Assembly (NCBI RefSeq): GCF_001422665.1
Contig: NZ_LMLU01000001.1
Location: 850,797-914,796, forward strand
Origin: Arthrobacter sp. Leaf234
Lineage (GTDB): Bacteria > Actinomycetota > Actinomycetes > Actinomycetales > Micrococcaceae
DNA length: 64,000 nucleotides
Direction of reading: 5' to 3'
Shown here: in pieces, positions 18,005 to 25,840 of the stretch
Position numbering within the stretch: the stretch's first letter is position 1
How the letters are laid out: each line of letters opens with the position of its first letter
Made by a program: the position numbers and the translations under genes
Notes under the pieces: model-generated
Told to the model about the DNA's origin: nothing
Seen by the model: the letters and a program-made list of their open reading frames with translations, nothing else
Database searches by the model: none

Positions 18005-18267
18005 GCGTTTGGCTGTGGTGGAGGCCGCCCTGTTCCCAGGACAGGTCGGAATGCGCCCGGCTACCCGTGACTACTAGAATTCAGGGCTGGACCGGCCGCA
18101 AGGCCGCCCCGCCTGATCTTCACCGTCTTCCCCGCGGCGAGGCACTCTGGCAGGTTCTCACCCTGCCGGGTACACCTCCGGAAAGCTGCAGTAATAACGG
18201 TGTCATTACTGGTGGCGGGACGCTCGACAAGTGATTCCGTCACGTTCATCTAATCTGGAGGAGAGTT
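18005..18267 (+). promoter_or_regulatory. Long structured leader before the ribosomal protein operon
   Basis: No protein-coding content is visible in these 263 bases. Several small hairpins are: CCTGT/ACAGG near 18033-18049, CGGCC-GCAA-GGCCG with a GNRA tetraloop near 18092-18106, and GGCAGG/CCTGCC near 18149-18167. A palindrome at 18190-18210 lies close to the 3' end. The class is not recognised. It could be an autoregulatory ribosomal-protein leader or the remains of a second promoter region. Confidence 0.45.
18190..18210 (+). promoter_or_regulatory. Zur-like palindrome
   Basis: This 21-base imperfect inverted repeat has AGTAAT and ATTACT ends and matches its own reverse complement at 16 positions. 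It resembles actinobacterial Zur boxes (TGA-rich halves around an AACG-like centre) and lies 58 bases before rpmB, whose operon encodes only cysteine-free ribosomal proteins, the classic Zur targets. The assignment is inferred. Confidence 0.5.
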
Positions 18268-18504
18268 ATGGCAGCCCACTGCCAAGTGACCGGAGCCGAG
18301 CCCGGCTTTGGACACAGCATTTCGCACTCGCACCGCCGCAACAAGCGTCGGTTCGACCCCAACATTCAGAAGAAGCGCTACTACGTGCCTTCCCTTCGCC
18401 GTAACGTCACGCTGCAGGTCTCGGCCCGCGGCATCAAGACGATCGACGTGCGCGGTATCGATGCGGTCGTCGCATCGATCCTCGCGAGGGGAGTGAAGCT
18501 CTAG
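18268..18504 (+). CDS. rpmB: 50S ribosomal protein L28, zinc-independent paralogue
   Basis: This 78-residue protein is L28 of the large ribosomal subunit ([31 protein letters not shown]). Zinc-binding L28 proteins have two CxxC pairs. Here only one cysteine remains, at position 5, so this is the C-minus form that does not need zinc. Such paralogues replace zinc-containing ribosomal proteins under zinc limitation and are usually repressed by Zur. A strong GGAGGAG ribosome binding site precedes the ATG. It is first in an operon with rpmG and rpsN, both also lacking cysteines. Confidence 0.95.
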   Translation: MAAHCQVTGAEPGFGHSISHSHRRNKRRFDPNIQKKRYYVPSLRRNVTLQVSARGIKTIDVRGIDAVVASILARGVKL

Positions 18505-18671
18505 TGGCGAAGGACAAGGACGTACGTCCGATCATCAAGCTGAAGTCGACCGCCGGCACGGGCTACACGTACGTGACGCGGAAGAACCGTCGTAACGATC
18601 CGGACCGCATGGTCCTCATGAAGTACGACCCCAAGATCCGCAAGCACGTCGAATTCCGAGAGGAGCGCTAA
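18504..18671 (+). CDS. rpmG: 50S ribosomal protein L33, zinc-independent paralogue
   Basis: This 55-residue protein starts with GTG, sharing one base with the rpmB stop codon (TAGTG). The sequence [20 protein letters not shown], then [15 protein letters not shown], is a clear L33 match. The two CxxC pairs of zinc-binding L33 are replaced: the first region reads STAG and the second YDPKIRKH. There is no cysteine at all. It sits between rpmB and rpsN, with two bases before the rpsN start, so the three are surely co-transcribed and co-translated. Confidence 0.95.
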   Translation: MAKDKDVRPIIKLKSTAGTGYTYVTRKNRRNDPDRMVLMKYDPKIRKHVEFREER

Positions 18672-18673
18672 AC

Positions 18674-18979
18674 ATGGCCAAGAAGTCAAAGATTGCTCGC
18701 AACGAGCAGCGCAAGGTCATCGTCGAGCGCTACGCGGCCAAGCGCCTCGAGCTCAAGAAGACCCTCGTCGACGAGAACGCCACGGATGAAGCACGCGAAG
18801 CGGCACGCCTCGGCCTGCAGAAGCTCCCCCGCAACGCTTCGCCGGTGCGCCTGCGCAACCGCGACCAGATCGACGGGCGCCCCCGCGGAACGCTCCAGAA
18901 GTTCGGCATCTCGCGTGTCCGCTTCCGCGACATGGCCCACCGGGGCGAGCTGCCCGGTGTGACCAAGTCCAGCTGGTAG
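18674..18979 (+). CDS. rpsN: 30S ribosomal protein S14, zinc-independent paralogue
   Basis: This 101-residue protein is the long form of S14 ([24 protein letters not shown]). Short zinc-binding S14 proteins have about 61 residues and two CxxC motifs; here both motifs are absent and the protein carries the roughly 40-residue insertion of the zinc-free type. The conserved C-terminus reads [33 protein letters not shown]. It binds the head of the small subunit. As the last gene of the rpmB-rpmG-rpsN operon it is followed by a terminator at 19040-19070. Confidence 0.96.
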   Translation: MAKKSKIARNEQRKVIVERYAAKRLELKKTLVDENATDEAREAARLGLQKLPRNASPVRLRNRDQIDGRPRGTLQKFGISRVRFRDMAHRGELPGVTKSSW

Positions 18980-19039
18980 CAGTTCCCGGGACCCTGCGTC
19001 CCAGCAGCACCACCCGCCGCCTCCGGCGGTGACACCACG

Positions 19040-19070
19040 GAAGCCGGCAACCCCAGGGTTGCCGGCTTCT
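19040..19070 (+). terminator. Terminator after rpsN
   Basis: A 13-14-bp perfect stem (19040-19053 with 19056-19069) ends in TTCT. It lies about 60 bases after the rpsN stop. Confidence 0.8.
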
Positions 19071-19205
19071 GTCGTGTCGGCCCCCGAGAAGCGGCGCGCT
19101 AGGCCTACGACGGCCGGAAAGAGCCCCGGAAATGCCGTGATTATGCCGAAAAGCCCCGGAAACACGCGGGGCGCGGCGCCCAAGCTGATAGGTTTTCGGA
19201 CAGAG

Positions 19206-19228
19206 GCTTTTCGAATACCGCGAAAAGC
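19206..19228 (+). promoter_or_regulatory. Leader hairpin upstream of the HU gene
   Basis: GCTTTTCG (19206-19213) pairs with CGAAAAGC (19221-19228) around a seven-base loop. A -10-like TAGGTT lies at 19189-19194. The hairpin would be near the 5' end of the HU transcript. Two copies of GCCCCGGAAA lie further upstream (about 19121-19130 and 19153-19162). Confidence 0.4.
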
Positions 19229-19262
19229 TCGTTCCGAAGAGTGACGTCCAGGAGGACCTGAA

Positions 19263-19541
19263 GTGGCTAAAAACCGTAGTGAACTTGTTGCCGAGGTAGC
19301 AGCGAAGGCCGACACGAGCCAGGCCGCCGTCAACGGCGTCCTTGACGCCCTGTTCGACGTCTTCGCCGAGTCCGTCGCCAAGGACGAGAAGATCACCATC
19401 CCGGGTTGGCTCGCCGTCGAGCGCACCAGCCGCGCAGCGCGCACCGGCCGTAACCCCCAGACCGGCGAGACCATCCAGATCGCCGCGGGCCACAGCGTCA
19501 AGCTGACCGCAGGCTCGAAGCTGAAGGCTTCCGCCAAGTAG
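19263..19541 (+). CDS. hup: HU-family DNA-binding protein
   Basis: This 92-residue histone-like protein compacts and bends the nucleoid DNA. MAKNRSELVAEVAAKADTSQ is the first helical pair. The core follows with ALFDVFAESVAKDEKITIPGWLAVE. The flexible DNA-gripping arm contains ARTGRNPQTGETIQIAAG and ends in KLTAGSKLKASAK. It is a short HU without the Lys/Ala-rich tail of mycobacterial HupB, as is usual for a second HU copy in these organisms. The GTG start has an AGGAGGACC ribosome binding site. It is monocistronic, with a strong terminator at 19569-19601. Confidence 0.95.
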   Translation: MAKNRSELVAEVAAKADTSQAAVNGVLDALFDVFAESVAKDEKITIPGWLAVERTSRAARTGRNPQTGETIQIAAGHSVKLTAGSKLKASAK

Positions 19542-19568
19542 TCCGCGTCACCCGCTGACTGAACGACC

Positions 19569-19601
19569 GAGGGGCCGCTGCCATGACGGCAGCGGCCCCT
19601 C
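19569..19601 (+). terminator. Terminator after the HU gene
   Basis: A perfect 14-bp GC-rich stem (19569-19582 with 19588-19601) closes a five-base loop, 27 bases after the HU stop codon. Confidence 0.85.
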
Positions 19602-19671
19602 GTCGTCGGCACCCGTCCGCCCTCGGCGGCATCCCGCGGAAGATTCGCCCTATTTCTACTCCGGGTAGAGA

Positions 19672-21822
19672 ATGGTGTATGTGTCGACAACTGCGAAGCA
19701 ACCGCGCGAGACCCTCGCCGCAGCCTCCCCGGAGCGCGCTATCGGAACGGGCTGGCTGGTCCTCGCCGGCGTCGTCGTGCTCGTCTCGCTCGTGGTCGCG
19801 CTGTTCTACTCCGGTGCCGCCGCCGCCCGGCAACTCGGTGATCCGGGAGCGCTGACCCGCTGGGGCCTGCCCGTCGCCAAGGTCCTCAACAACACCGCCG
19901 CCGCGGCGACCATCGGTGCCCTCGTCTTCGCGGTGATCATGCTCCCGCGCAAGGTCGGGACGTCCGGGCGGAGGCCCAAGGACACCGCGGCCGAGCACCC
20001 GGCCTTCACCCGCGTCCTCATGCTGGCCGCCGTGTCCGCGGTCCTCTGGACCATCGGGGCGCTCGGCGTCATGGTGTTCACCTACTCCGACGCCGCCGGC
20101 CTGCCCCTGAGCACCGACCCGGCGTACACCCAGGGCCTCGCCGCGTTCCTGACGGACTTCTCCACCGGGCGCGCGTGGCTCGTGACCTCGATCGTCTCGG
20201 CGGTCCTCGCCACGCTCCTGTTCGGTGTCCGTTCGCAGACCGGTCTCGCCCTCACCCTGGTGCTCGCCCTGCTCAACCTGCTGCCCATGGCCCTGATCGG
20301 GCACTCGGCGAGCGGCGACGACCACAACGCCGCGGTCAACTCGATCGCCCTCCACCTCGTGGGTGTCTGCCTGTGGGTGGGCGGGATCATCTCCCTCGCC
20401 GTGGTGAGCGGCAAGCTCGGCGACCAGGCCCTCCCGGTCCTCAAGCGTTTCTCGGCCCTCGCCGGCTTCGCGTTCATCCTGGTCGTGGCCTCGGGCGTGG
20501 TGAACGCCAGCCTCCGCATCACCGACCTCGCGCAGCTCAGCTCCGAATGGGGCCTGCTCGTCACCTTCAAGACCATCGCCACGCTGCTGCTCGGCGGCAT
20601 CGGCTGGATGCACCGGCAGTGGATCATCCCGCAGCTCGGCGCGTCGGGCGGCACCGCGCAGTCGCGGCTCTCCGCGCGCCGGGTCCTGTGGCAGCTCATC
20701 GCCGTCGAGCTCGTCATCATGGGTGCGGTCTCCGGCGTGGCGGGGGCACTCGGGCGCACGGCGCCGCCCCGTTCCGAGGTGCTGCCCACCGAGGCCGGCC
20801 CCGCCCGCATCCTGACCGGGTACGACCTCCCGCCGGAGCCGACCCTGAGCCGCTGGCTCACCGAGTGGCGGCCGGACTGGCTGTGGATCACCGTGGCCTT
20901 GACCTTCGGCGTCGCCTACGTGCTCGGGATGGTCAAGCTGCACCGCCGCGGGGACTCGTGGTCCGTGGCCAAGCTCATCAGCTGCCTCCTCGGCCTCGCC
21001 CTCCTGACCTACTTCACCTCGGGCGCGCCCGCCGTCTACGGGATGGTGCTGTTCAGCGCGCACATGGTGGACCACATGGCGCTCACCATGGTGGTGCCGC
21101 TCTTCCTGGTCCTCGGCGCACCCGTGACCCTGGCCCTGAAGGCCCTGACCGCGCGCCGCGACGGCTCGCGCGGGCTGCGGGAATGGATCCTGGTGATCGT
21201 GCACTCGTGGCCGTCACGGATCATCACGCACCCGCTGTTCGCTGCCGGCAACTTCGTCGCGTCGATCATCATCTTCTACTACTCGCCCCTCTTCGGGTTC
21301 GCCCTGCGCGAGCACGTCGGACACGAGCTGATGATCACGCACTTCCTCATCACCGGCTACATCTTCGTGCTGTCGATGATCGGTTCGGATCCCGTGCCGT
21401 TCCGCGCGCCCTACCCGATGCGCATCCTGCTCCTCTTCGCGACCATGGCCTTCCATGCCTTCTTCGGCGTCACCCTGATGGGCTCGACCTCGCTGCTCGA
21501 GGCCTCCTGGTTCGGCAACATGGGACGCGACTGGGGCGCATCGGCCCTGGCGGACCAGCAGGTGGGCGGAGCGGTCACCTGGGGCGTCGGCGAGATCCCG
21601 ACGCTCCTGCTCGCCATCGGCGTCGCCGTCGTGTGGTCGCGCTCCGACGCGCGGGAGACCAAACGCAAGGATCGTGCCGCGGACCGGAATAACGACGCCG
21701 ACCTGACGGCTTACAACAGCATGTTCGCCGACCTCGCCGCACGCGATGCCGGGAACCGCCGCCCCGCCCAGCAGCCGACCGCGCGCGCCACAGCCGGAGA
21801 CACCGCAGGAGACAACGAATGA
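19672..21822 (+). CDS. CopD-CtaG fusion: copper import/cytochrome oxidase assembly membrane protein
   Basis: This 716-residue polytopic protein joins two copper-related membrane domains. Residues about 25-340 form a CopD-like domain (LNNTAAAATIGALVFAVIMLP, LHLVGVCLWVGGIISLAVV, RFSALAGFAFILVVASGVV). Residues about 390-660 form a CtaG/caa3-type domain (VYGMVLFSAHMVDHMALTMVVPLFLVLGAP, MITHFLITGYIFVLSMIGSDPVP), with His and Met residues likely to bind copper. Such fusions deliver copper to the respiratory oxidase or cuproenzymes. ATG 19672 is used, but GTG codons at 19675 and 19681 are possible, and no strong ribosome binding site is seen. The next gene overlaps its stop by four bases. Confidence 0.88.
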   Translation: MVYVSTTAKQPRETLAAASPERAIGTGWLVLAGVVVLVSLVVALFYSGAAAARQLGDPGALTRWGLPVAKVLNNTAAAATIGALVFAVIMLPRKVGTSGRRPKDTAAEHPAFTRVLMLAAVSAVLWTIGALGVMVFTYSDAAGLPLSTDPAYTQGLAAFLTDFSTGRAWLVTSIVSAVLATLLFGVRSQTGLALTLVLALLNLLPMALIGHSASGDDHNAAVNSIALHLVGVCLWVGGIISLAVVSGKLGDQALPVLKRFSALAGFAFILVVASGVVNASLRITDLAQLSSEWGLLVTFKTIATLLLGGIGWMHRQWIIPQLGASGGTAQSRLSARRVLWQLIAVELVIMGAVSGVAGALGRTAPPRSEVLPTEAGPARILTGYDLPPEPTLSRWLTEWRPDWLWITVALTFGVAYVLGMVKLHRRGDSWSVAKLISCLLGLALLTYFTSGAPAVYGMVLFSAHMVDHMALTMVVPLFLVLGAPVTLALKALTARRDGSRGLREWILVIVHSWPSRIITHPLFAAGNFVASIIIFYYSPLFGFALREHVGHELMITHFLITGYIFVLSMIGSDPVPFRAPYPMRILLLFATMAFHAFFGVTLMGSTSLLEASWFGNMGRDWGASALADQQVGGAVTWGVGEIPTLLLAIGVAVVWSRSDARETKRKDRAADRNNDADLTAYNSMFADLAARDAGNRRPAQQPTARATAGDTAGDNE

Positions 21823-23801
21823 CCGAGACCACCGTCCGCACCGGCTACCGGGTGCGCGGCTCCGCGCTGACCGGCCGCAACTGGCTGAACACCGGCGGCA
21901 GGCAGCTGCAGCTCGAGGACCTGCGCGGCAAGATCGTGATCCTCGACTTCTGGACCTTCTGCTGCATCAACTGCCTCCACGTCCTCGACGAGCTGCGGCC
22001 CCTCGAGGAGCAGTACTCGGACGTCCTCGTGACGGTCGGCGTGCACTCGCCGAAGTTCGAGCACGAGGCCGATCCGGTGGCCCTCGCCGCCGCCGTCGAG
22101 CGCTACGACATCCACCACCCCGTCCTCGACGACCCGGAGCTCACCACTTGGCAGGCCTACACGGCCCGGGCCTGGCCCACTCTCGTGGTCATCGACCCCG
22201 AGGGCTACATCGTGGCGCACCTCTCCGGGGAGGGGCACGCCGCCGGGCTCACATCGCTCGTGGAGGAACTCGTCGCCGAGCACGAGGCGAAGGGCACGCT
22301 GCACCGCGGCGACGGCCCGTACGTGCCGGCGGAGAGCACCGCGGGTGACCTCAAGTTCCCGGGCAAGCTCCTCGCGCTGCCGGCCACCGGCACCTTCCTC
22401 GTCGGCGACACCGGCCACCACCGCCTCGTCGAACTCGAGGCGGATCTCGTCACGGTGCGCCGCACCATCGGTTCGGGCAGCAAGGGTTTCCACGATGGCA
22501 GCGCCTCCGACGCCCAGTTCAACGAGCCCCAGGGCCTCGCGCTCCTGCCAACCGCGCTCGCGGCGGAGGTCGGGTACGACGTCGTCGTCGCCGACTCCGT
22601 GAACCACCGCCTGCGCGGTGTCACCCTGGCCACGGGCGAGGTGCGCACCCTCGTGGGGAACGGCACGCAGCGCCTGCTCGATGCCGGTAACCACACCAAG
22701 ACGGGCCGGCAGGAGAACGCACACGAGGTCGGCGCGGAGAGCGAGACGCCGCGCCTCACCGAGACCCAGCTCGGCACGGATGCCCTGAAGGTCTCGCTGT
22801 CCTCGCCGTGGGACGTGCTGTACTCGTCGGTGCTGGACCGCGTGGTCGTCGCGATGGCGGGGACGCACCAGATCTTCGCCTACGATCCCCGCAGCAACGC
22901 CGTCGAGGTCCTGGCCGGCACGGGACTCGAGGGCCTGCTCGACGGCGATGCCTCCGCGGCGTGGTTCGCGCAGTCCTCCGGGCTCGCCGAGGACGCCAAC
23001 GGCACCATCTGGATCGCGGACTCCGAGACGTCCGCCGTCCGGCAGCTGTCCTTCGTCGAGGTCAACGGCCGCCGGCGCGTCCAGGTCCAGACCGCGATAG
23101 GGACGGGACTGTTCGACTTCGGCTTCCGCGACGGCGATGCCGACCAGGCGCGCCTCCAGCACCCGCTCGGCGTCACCGCCCTGCCCGACGGGTCCGTCGC
23201 GATCGCCGACACCTACAACGGCGCGGTCCGCAGGTACGATCCGGTGACCCGCCAGGTCTCCACGCTGCTCCGTGGGCTGTCCGAGCCCTCCGATGTGCTG
23301 GTCGACCTCACGCCCGTCGCCGAGGGCGGCGACCCGCTGCTCATCGTCGTGGAGACGAACCGGCACCAACTCGTCCGCGTACCGTTACCCAAGGAGGCGC
23401 TCGCCGTCGACGAGGGCGCGTCGCAGACCCAGCGTCCGACGTCGCCCATGTCCGCCGGACCCGTGGCGCTGACGGTGCGCTTCACGGCGCCGAAGGGCCA
23501 GAAGCTCGACGACCGCTGGGGTGACCCGACGCAGCTGAAGATCAGCGCCTCGCCCGAGTCCCTGCTGGTCTCGGGCGGCGGAACGTCCACCGGACTGACG
23601 CGGGAGCTCGTGCTGGCCGCGGATGCCGGGGAGGGCGTACTGCACATCACGGCGCGGGCGGCGTCCTGCGACGGCGAGCCGGGCGGGGAGATCCCCGACC
23701 ATGCGGCGTGCCACCTGTACCAGCAGGACTGGGGCATCCCGGTGACGGTCACGGCCGACGGCGACACCGAGCTGACCCTCGACCTCCGCGGACTCGACTG
23801 A
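21819..23801 (+). CDS. Thioredoxin-like and NHL-repeat protein
   Basis: This 660-residue protein has a TlpA/thioredoxin-like N-terminal domain (about 20-155), with active site WTFCCINC whose CxxC is C49-C52. A beta-propeller of NHL repeats follows (about 165-520: DTGHHRLVELE, PQGLALLP, VADSVNHRL, IADSETSAVRQL, IADTYNGAVRRY). The last 120 residues form a beta-rich domain like the one at the end of human NHLRC2. The extra Cys before CxxC is typical of this family. No signal peptide is visible, so it is probably cytosolic, or at least not Sec-exported. Coupling to the CopD-CtaG gene by a four-base overlap suggests a role in thiol or copper handling (inference). Confidence 0.88.
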   Translation: MTETTVRTGYRVRGSALTGRNWLNTGGRQLQLEDLRGKIVILDFWTFCCINCLHVLDELRPLEEQYSDVLVTVGVHSPKFEHEADPVALAAAVERYDIHHPVLDDPELTTWQAYTARAWPTLVVIDPEGYIVAHLSGEGHAAGLTSLVEELVAEHEAKGTLHRGDGPYVPAESTAGDLKFPGKLLALPATGTFLVGDTGHHRLVELEADLVTVRRTIGSGSKGFHDGSASDAQFNEPQGLALLPTALAAEVGYDVVVADSVNHRLRGVTLATGEVRTLVGNGTQRLLDAGNHTKTGRQENAHEVGAESETPRLTETQLGTDALKVSLSSPWDVLYSSVLDRVVVAMAGTHQIFAYDPRSNAVEVLAGTGLEGLLDGDASAAWFAQSSGLAEDANGTIWIADSETSAVRQLSFVEVNGRRRVQVQTAIGTGLFDFGFRDGDADQARLQHPLGVTALPDGSVAIADTYNGAVRRYDPVTRQVSTLLRGLSEPSDVLVDLTPVAEGGDPLLIVVETNRHQLVRVPLPKEALAVDEGASQTQRPTSPMSAGPVALTVRFTAPKGQKLDDRWGDPTQLKISASPESLLVSGGGTSTGLTRELVLAADAGEGVLHITARAASCDGEPGGEIPDHAACHLYQQDWGIPVTVTADGDTELTLDLRGLD

Positions 23802-23864
23802 CCCCAGCGCTCCTCAGCCGGACCAAGGGCACCTGCTACGGCGGGTGCCCTTCGTGCAAGCCTG

Positions 23865-23913
23865 GGTGCTAGGTGCTAGGTGCTAGGTGCTAGGTGCTAG
23901 GTGCTGGGTGCTG
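23865..23913. repeat. Seven tandem copies of a 7-mer (GGTGCTA/G)
   Basis: Five exact GGTGCTA units are followed by two GGTGCTG units with no gaps (49 bases). Each unit contains the in-frame-shifting heptamer typical of replication slippage. Confidence 0.95.
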
Positions 23914-24015
23914 GGCAACAATTGGGCGGCTGGCACCCAGTGGTGCGTCCAGGCCGGGGCGCGAATCTGTCCGCCCAGCCGTCCGCGTGCCCGGCTTCGG
24001 GGGCGTTGCGACCTC

Positions 24016-24093
24016 CTTCGTCCCACTGACCGCCGTCAGTCAGTGGGAATATGCGCTCATTCCCACTGACCGGGTCCGGTGAGTGGGACGAAG
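24016..24093. repeat. REP/BIME-like palindromic element, copy 1
   Basis: CTTCGTCCCACT (24016-24027) and AGTGGGACGAAG (24082-24093) are perfect inverted ends. Inside them lie further TCCCACTGAC/GTCAGTGGGA arms, giving two nested or alternative hairpins around the core GGAATATGCGC. The element recurs about 270 bases downstream. Confidence 0.8.
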
Positions 24094-24290
24094 CGCACCC
24101 TGCAGGGGTGGTACACGACGCTACTGGCTCCGCGGTTCCCCTCTCGGAAGCGGCAGCCCCTGCGATTCCGGATGCAGACGTCATCGTTCTCTTGCAGGTG
24201 ATCCGCCCCGCGATCCTGGGCGCAGGCTTCATCCTTCACGTGCACTGCTTCCCCGGCCATCCCGGACGGGGTGAGCCTTCCCTCCCACTG

Positions 24291-24352
24291 ACTGCCGTCG
24301 GTCGGTGGGAATATGCGCACATTCCCACGAGCCGGGTCCGATGAGTGGGATG
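24291..24352. repeat. REP/BIME-like palindromic element, copy 2
   Basis: This is a diverged copy of the element at 24016-24093, with the same order of TCCCACTGAC arm, GGTGGGAATATGCGC core, ATTCCCAC arm, GCCGGGTCCG and final GAGTGGGA. Ends differ from copy 1, so the outer inverted repeat is weaker. Confidence 0.75.
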
Positions 24353-24457
24353 GAGCTCTGTGAGCTCGACGGAATATCGACCGCGCAGCGTGACTTGTCG
24401 CAGGGGAAGGGCAGACGCGCCCGCCTGGGTTGTCGCAATCAAGGAGGGGCGCTTGCC

Positions 24458-24659
24458 CGCACAGGACAACGTCCGCGTATGACAGCCCGCACTGGACAAC
24501 GTCCGCGCAGGACAGCCCGAACAGGACAGCCCGAACAGGACAGACCGAACAGGACAGACCGAACAGGACAGACCGAACAGGACAGTCCGCACTGGACAAC
24601 GTCCGCGCATGACAGCCCGCATGGGACAGCCAGAACAGGACGCCCCGCACCGGACAAGG
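24458..24659. repeat. Array of about 14 units of a 14-base repeat
   Basis: The unit is CGAACAGGACAGMC. Five near-identical units sit in the middle (about 24508-24587). Variants such as CGCACTGGACAACGTC (16 bases) and CGCGCATGACAGCC flank them on both sides in a partly symmetric order. It ends about 65 bases before the start of the PRISE reductase gene. Confidence 0.85.
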
Positions 24660-24724
24660 GCTGCACGGGACGATGCCGCACAGGATGAAGCCGCGCCGCT
24701 GGACGGCGCAGGAGGAGAGCACGC

Positions 24725-25819
24725 ATGACCATCGACACCGGAACGAACCAGCACGACGGACAGCGCACCGCACTCGTGGTGGGAGCCACGGGTATCGCGG
24801 GCTCCGCGCTCGTCGAGAAGCTCGCCGGGGACGGCTGGCCGGTCCTGGCCCTCTCCCGCAGGCCCGGCCAGGAGCGCGACGGCGTCCGCTGGCTGTCGGC
24901 GGACCTCACCTCGGCCGATTCCCTCGTCGAGGTGCTCGCGCCGGAGAGTCCCACACACGTCTTCTTCACCGCCTGGTCCCGACGCGACACGGAGGAGGAG
25001 AACATCCGCGTCAACGCGGGCATGCTGCGCGACCTGCTCACCGCACTGCACGGCAAGGAGGTGGCCCACGTGGCCCTCATGACCGGCATGAAGCACTATC
25101 TCGGGCCGTTCGAGTCGTACGGCTCCGGTGACATGGCGGACACACCGTTCCACGAGGAGGAGCCCCGCCTGCCCTCGCCCAACTTCTACTACGCGCAGGA
25201 GGACGAGCTGTTCGCTGCCGCCGCCGAGCAGGGTTTCACGTGGAGCGTGCACCGGGCGCACACCGTCCTCGGCTACGCCGTCGGCAACGCGATGAACATG
25301 GCGCTCACGCTCGCCACCCAGGCCACCCTGTGCAGGGAGGCGGGTGAGCCGTTCGTCTTCCCCGGGTCGGCGCAGCAGTGGAACGGCCTGGCGAACGTGA
25401 CGGATGCGAGCCTGCTCGCCGAGCACATGGTGTGGGCCTCCACCACCCCCGCGGGCGCCGACGAGGCCTACAACATCGTCAACGGAGACGTCTTCCGGTG
25501 GCGGTGGATGTGGCCCAGGCTGGCCGGCTACTTCGGCGTGGAGTGGGAGGGCTTCACGGACGCGCCGCGTCCGCTCGAAGAGGCCATGAGCGGGACGGAG
25601 GGTCAGTGGTCGGCGTTGGCCGAGCGGCACGGCCTCGCCGAGACCTCGCTGGACCGGTTGGCCTCCTGGTGGCACACGGACGGCGATCTCGGCATCGAGA
25701 TCGAGGTGATCGTGGACATGGGCAAGAGCCGTGACGCCGGCTTCACGGGCTACCGCAGGACGCTCGACGTCTTCACATCGCTGTTCGACCGCTACCGCGC
25801 CGAGAACCTGATCCCCTGA
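24725..25819 (+). CDS. PRISE-type short-chain dehydrogenase/reductase (progesterone 5-beta-reductase-like)
   Basis: This 364-residue NADPH-dependent reductase belongs to the extended, atypical SDR group called PRISE, which reduces activated C=C bonds of enones. The Rossmann loop is GATGIAGSAL (about 20-29), and NADPH selectivity is indicated by LSRRPG. The characteristic catalytic pair lies in TGMKHYLGPFE and PNFYYAQEDELF, replacing the usual YxxxK. The C-terminal region (NVTDASLLAEHMVWA, AYNIVNGDVFRWRWMWPRLA) matches the family. The ATG has a GGAGGAG ribosome binding site. Its upstream region is the repeat array, so any promoter must lie within or just after it. Confidence 0.9.
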   Translation: MTIDTGTNQHDGQRTALVVGATGIAGSALVEKLAGDGWPVLALSRRPGQERDGVRWLSADLTSADSLVEVLAPESPTHVFFTAWSRRDTEEENIRVNAGMLRDLLTALHGKEVAHVALMTGMKHYLGPFESYGSGDMADTPFHEEEPRLPSPNFYYAQEDELFAAAAEQGFTWSVHRAHTVLGYAVGNAMNMALTLATQATLCREAGEPFVFPGSAQQWNGLANVTDASLLAEHMVWASTTPAGADEAYNIVNGDVFRWRWMWPRLAGYFGVEWEGFTDAPRPLEEAMSGTEGQWSALAERHGLAETSLDRLASWWHTDGDLGIEIEVIVDMGKSRDAGFTGYRRTLDVFTSLFDRYRAENLIP

Positions 25820-25840
25820 CCGGAGGCAGTTCGTGCGTGG

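Larger units (their letters stand above)
23802..24724. other. Repeat-rich gene-free stretch
   Basis: This 923-base gap has no credible gene on either strand. It contains a seven-copy 7-mer array, two copies of a REP-like palindromic element, and a long array of about 14-base units, each listed separately. Open frames crossing it are Cys/Leu/Ser-repetitive products of the arrays. Between the repeats I see no promoter or RNA I can name. Confidence 0.7.

Noticed and set aside
18061-18249. Small minus-strand frame in the rpmB leader
   Set aside because: No ribosome binding site, no similarity, overlaps the palindrome and promoter region.
24458-24659. Possible CRISPR array
   Set aside because: Repeat units are only 14-16 bases and directly adjacent, with no unique spacers, and no cas genes lie nearby.
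24236-25675. Long minus-strand open frame across the repeat array and the PRISE gene
   Set aside because: Its N-terminal half is the antisense of the reductase gene and the rest is Cys/Leu/Ser-repetitive translation of the 14-base array. No ribosome binding site, no recognisable domain.
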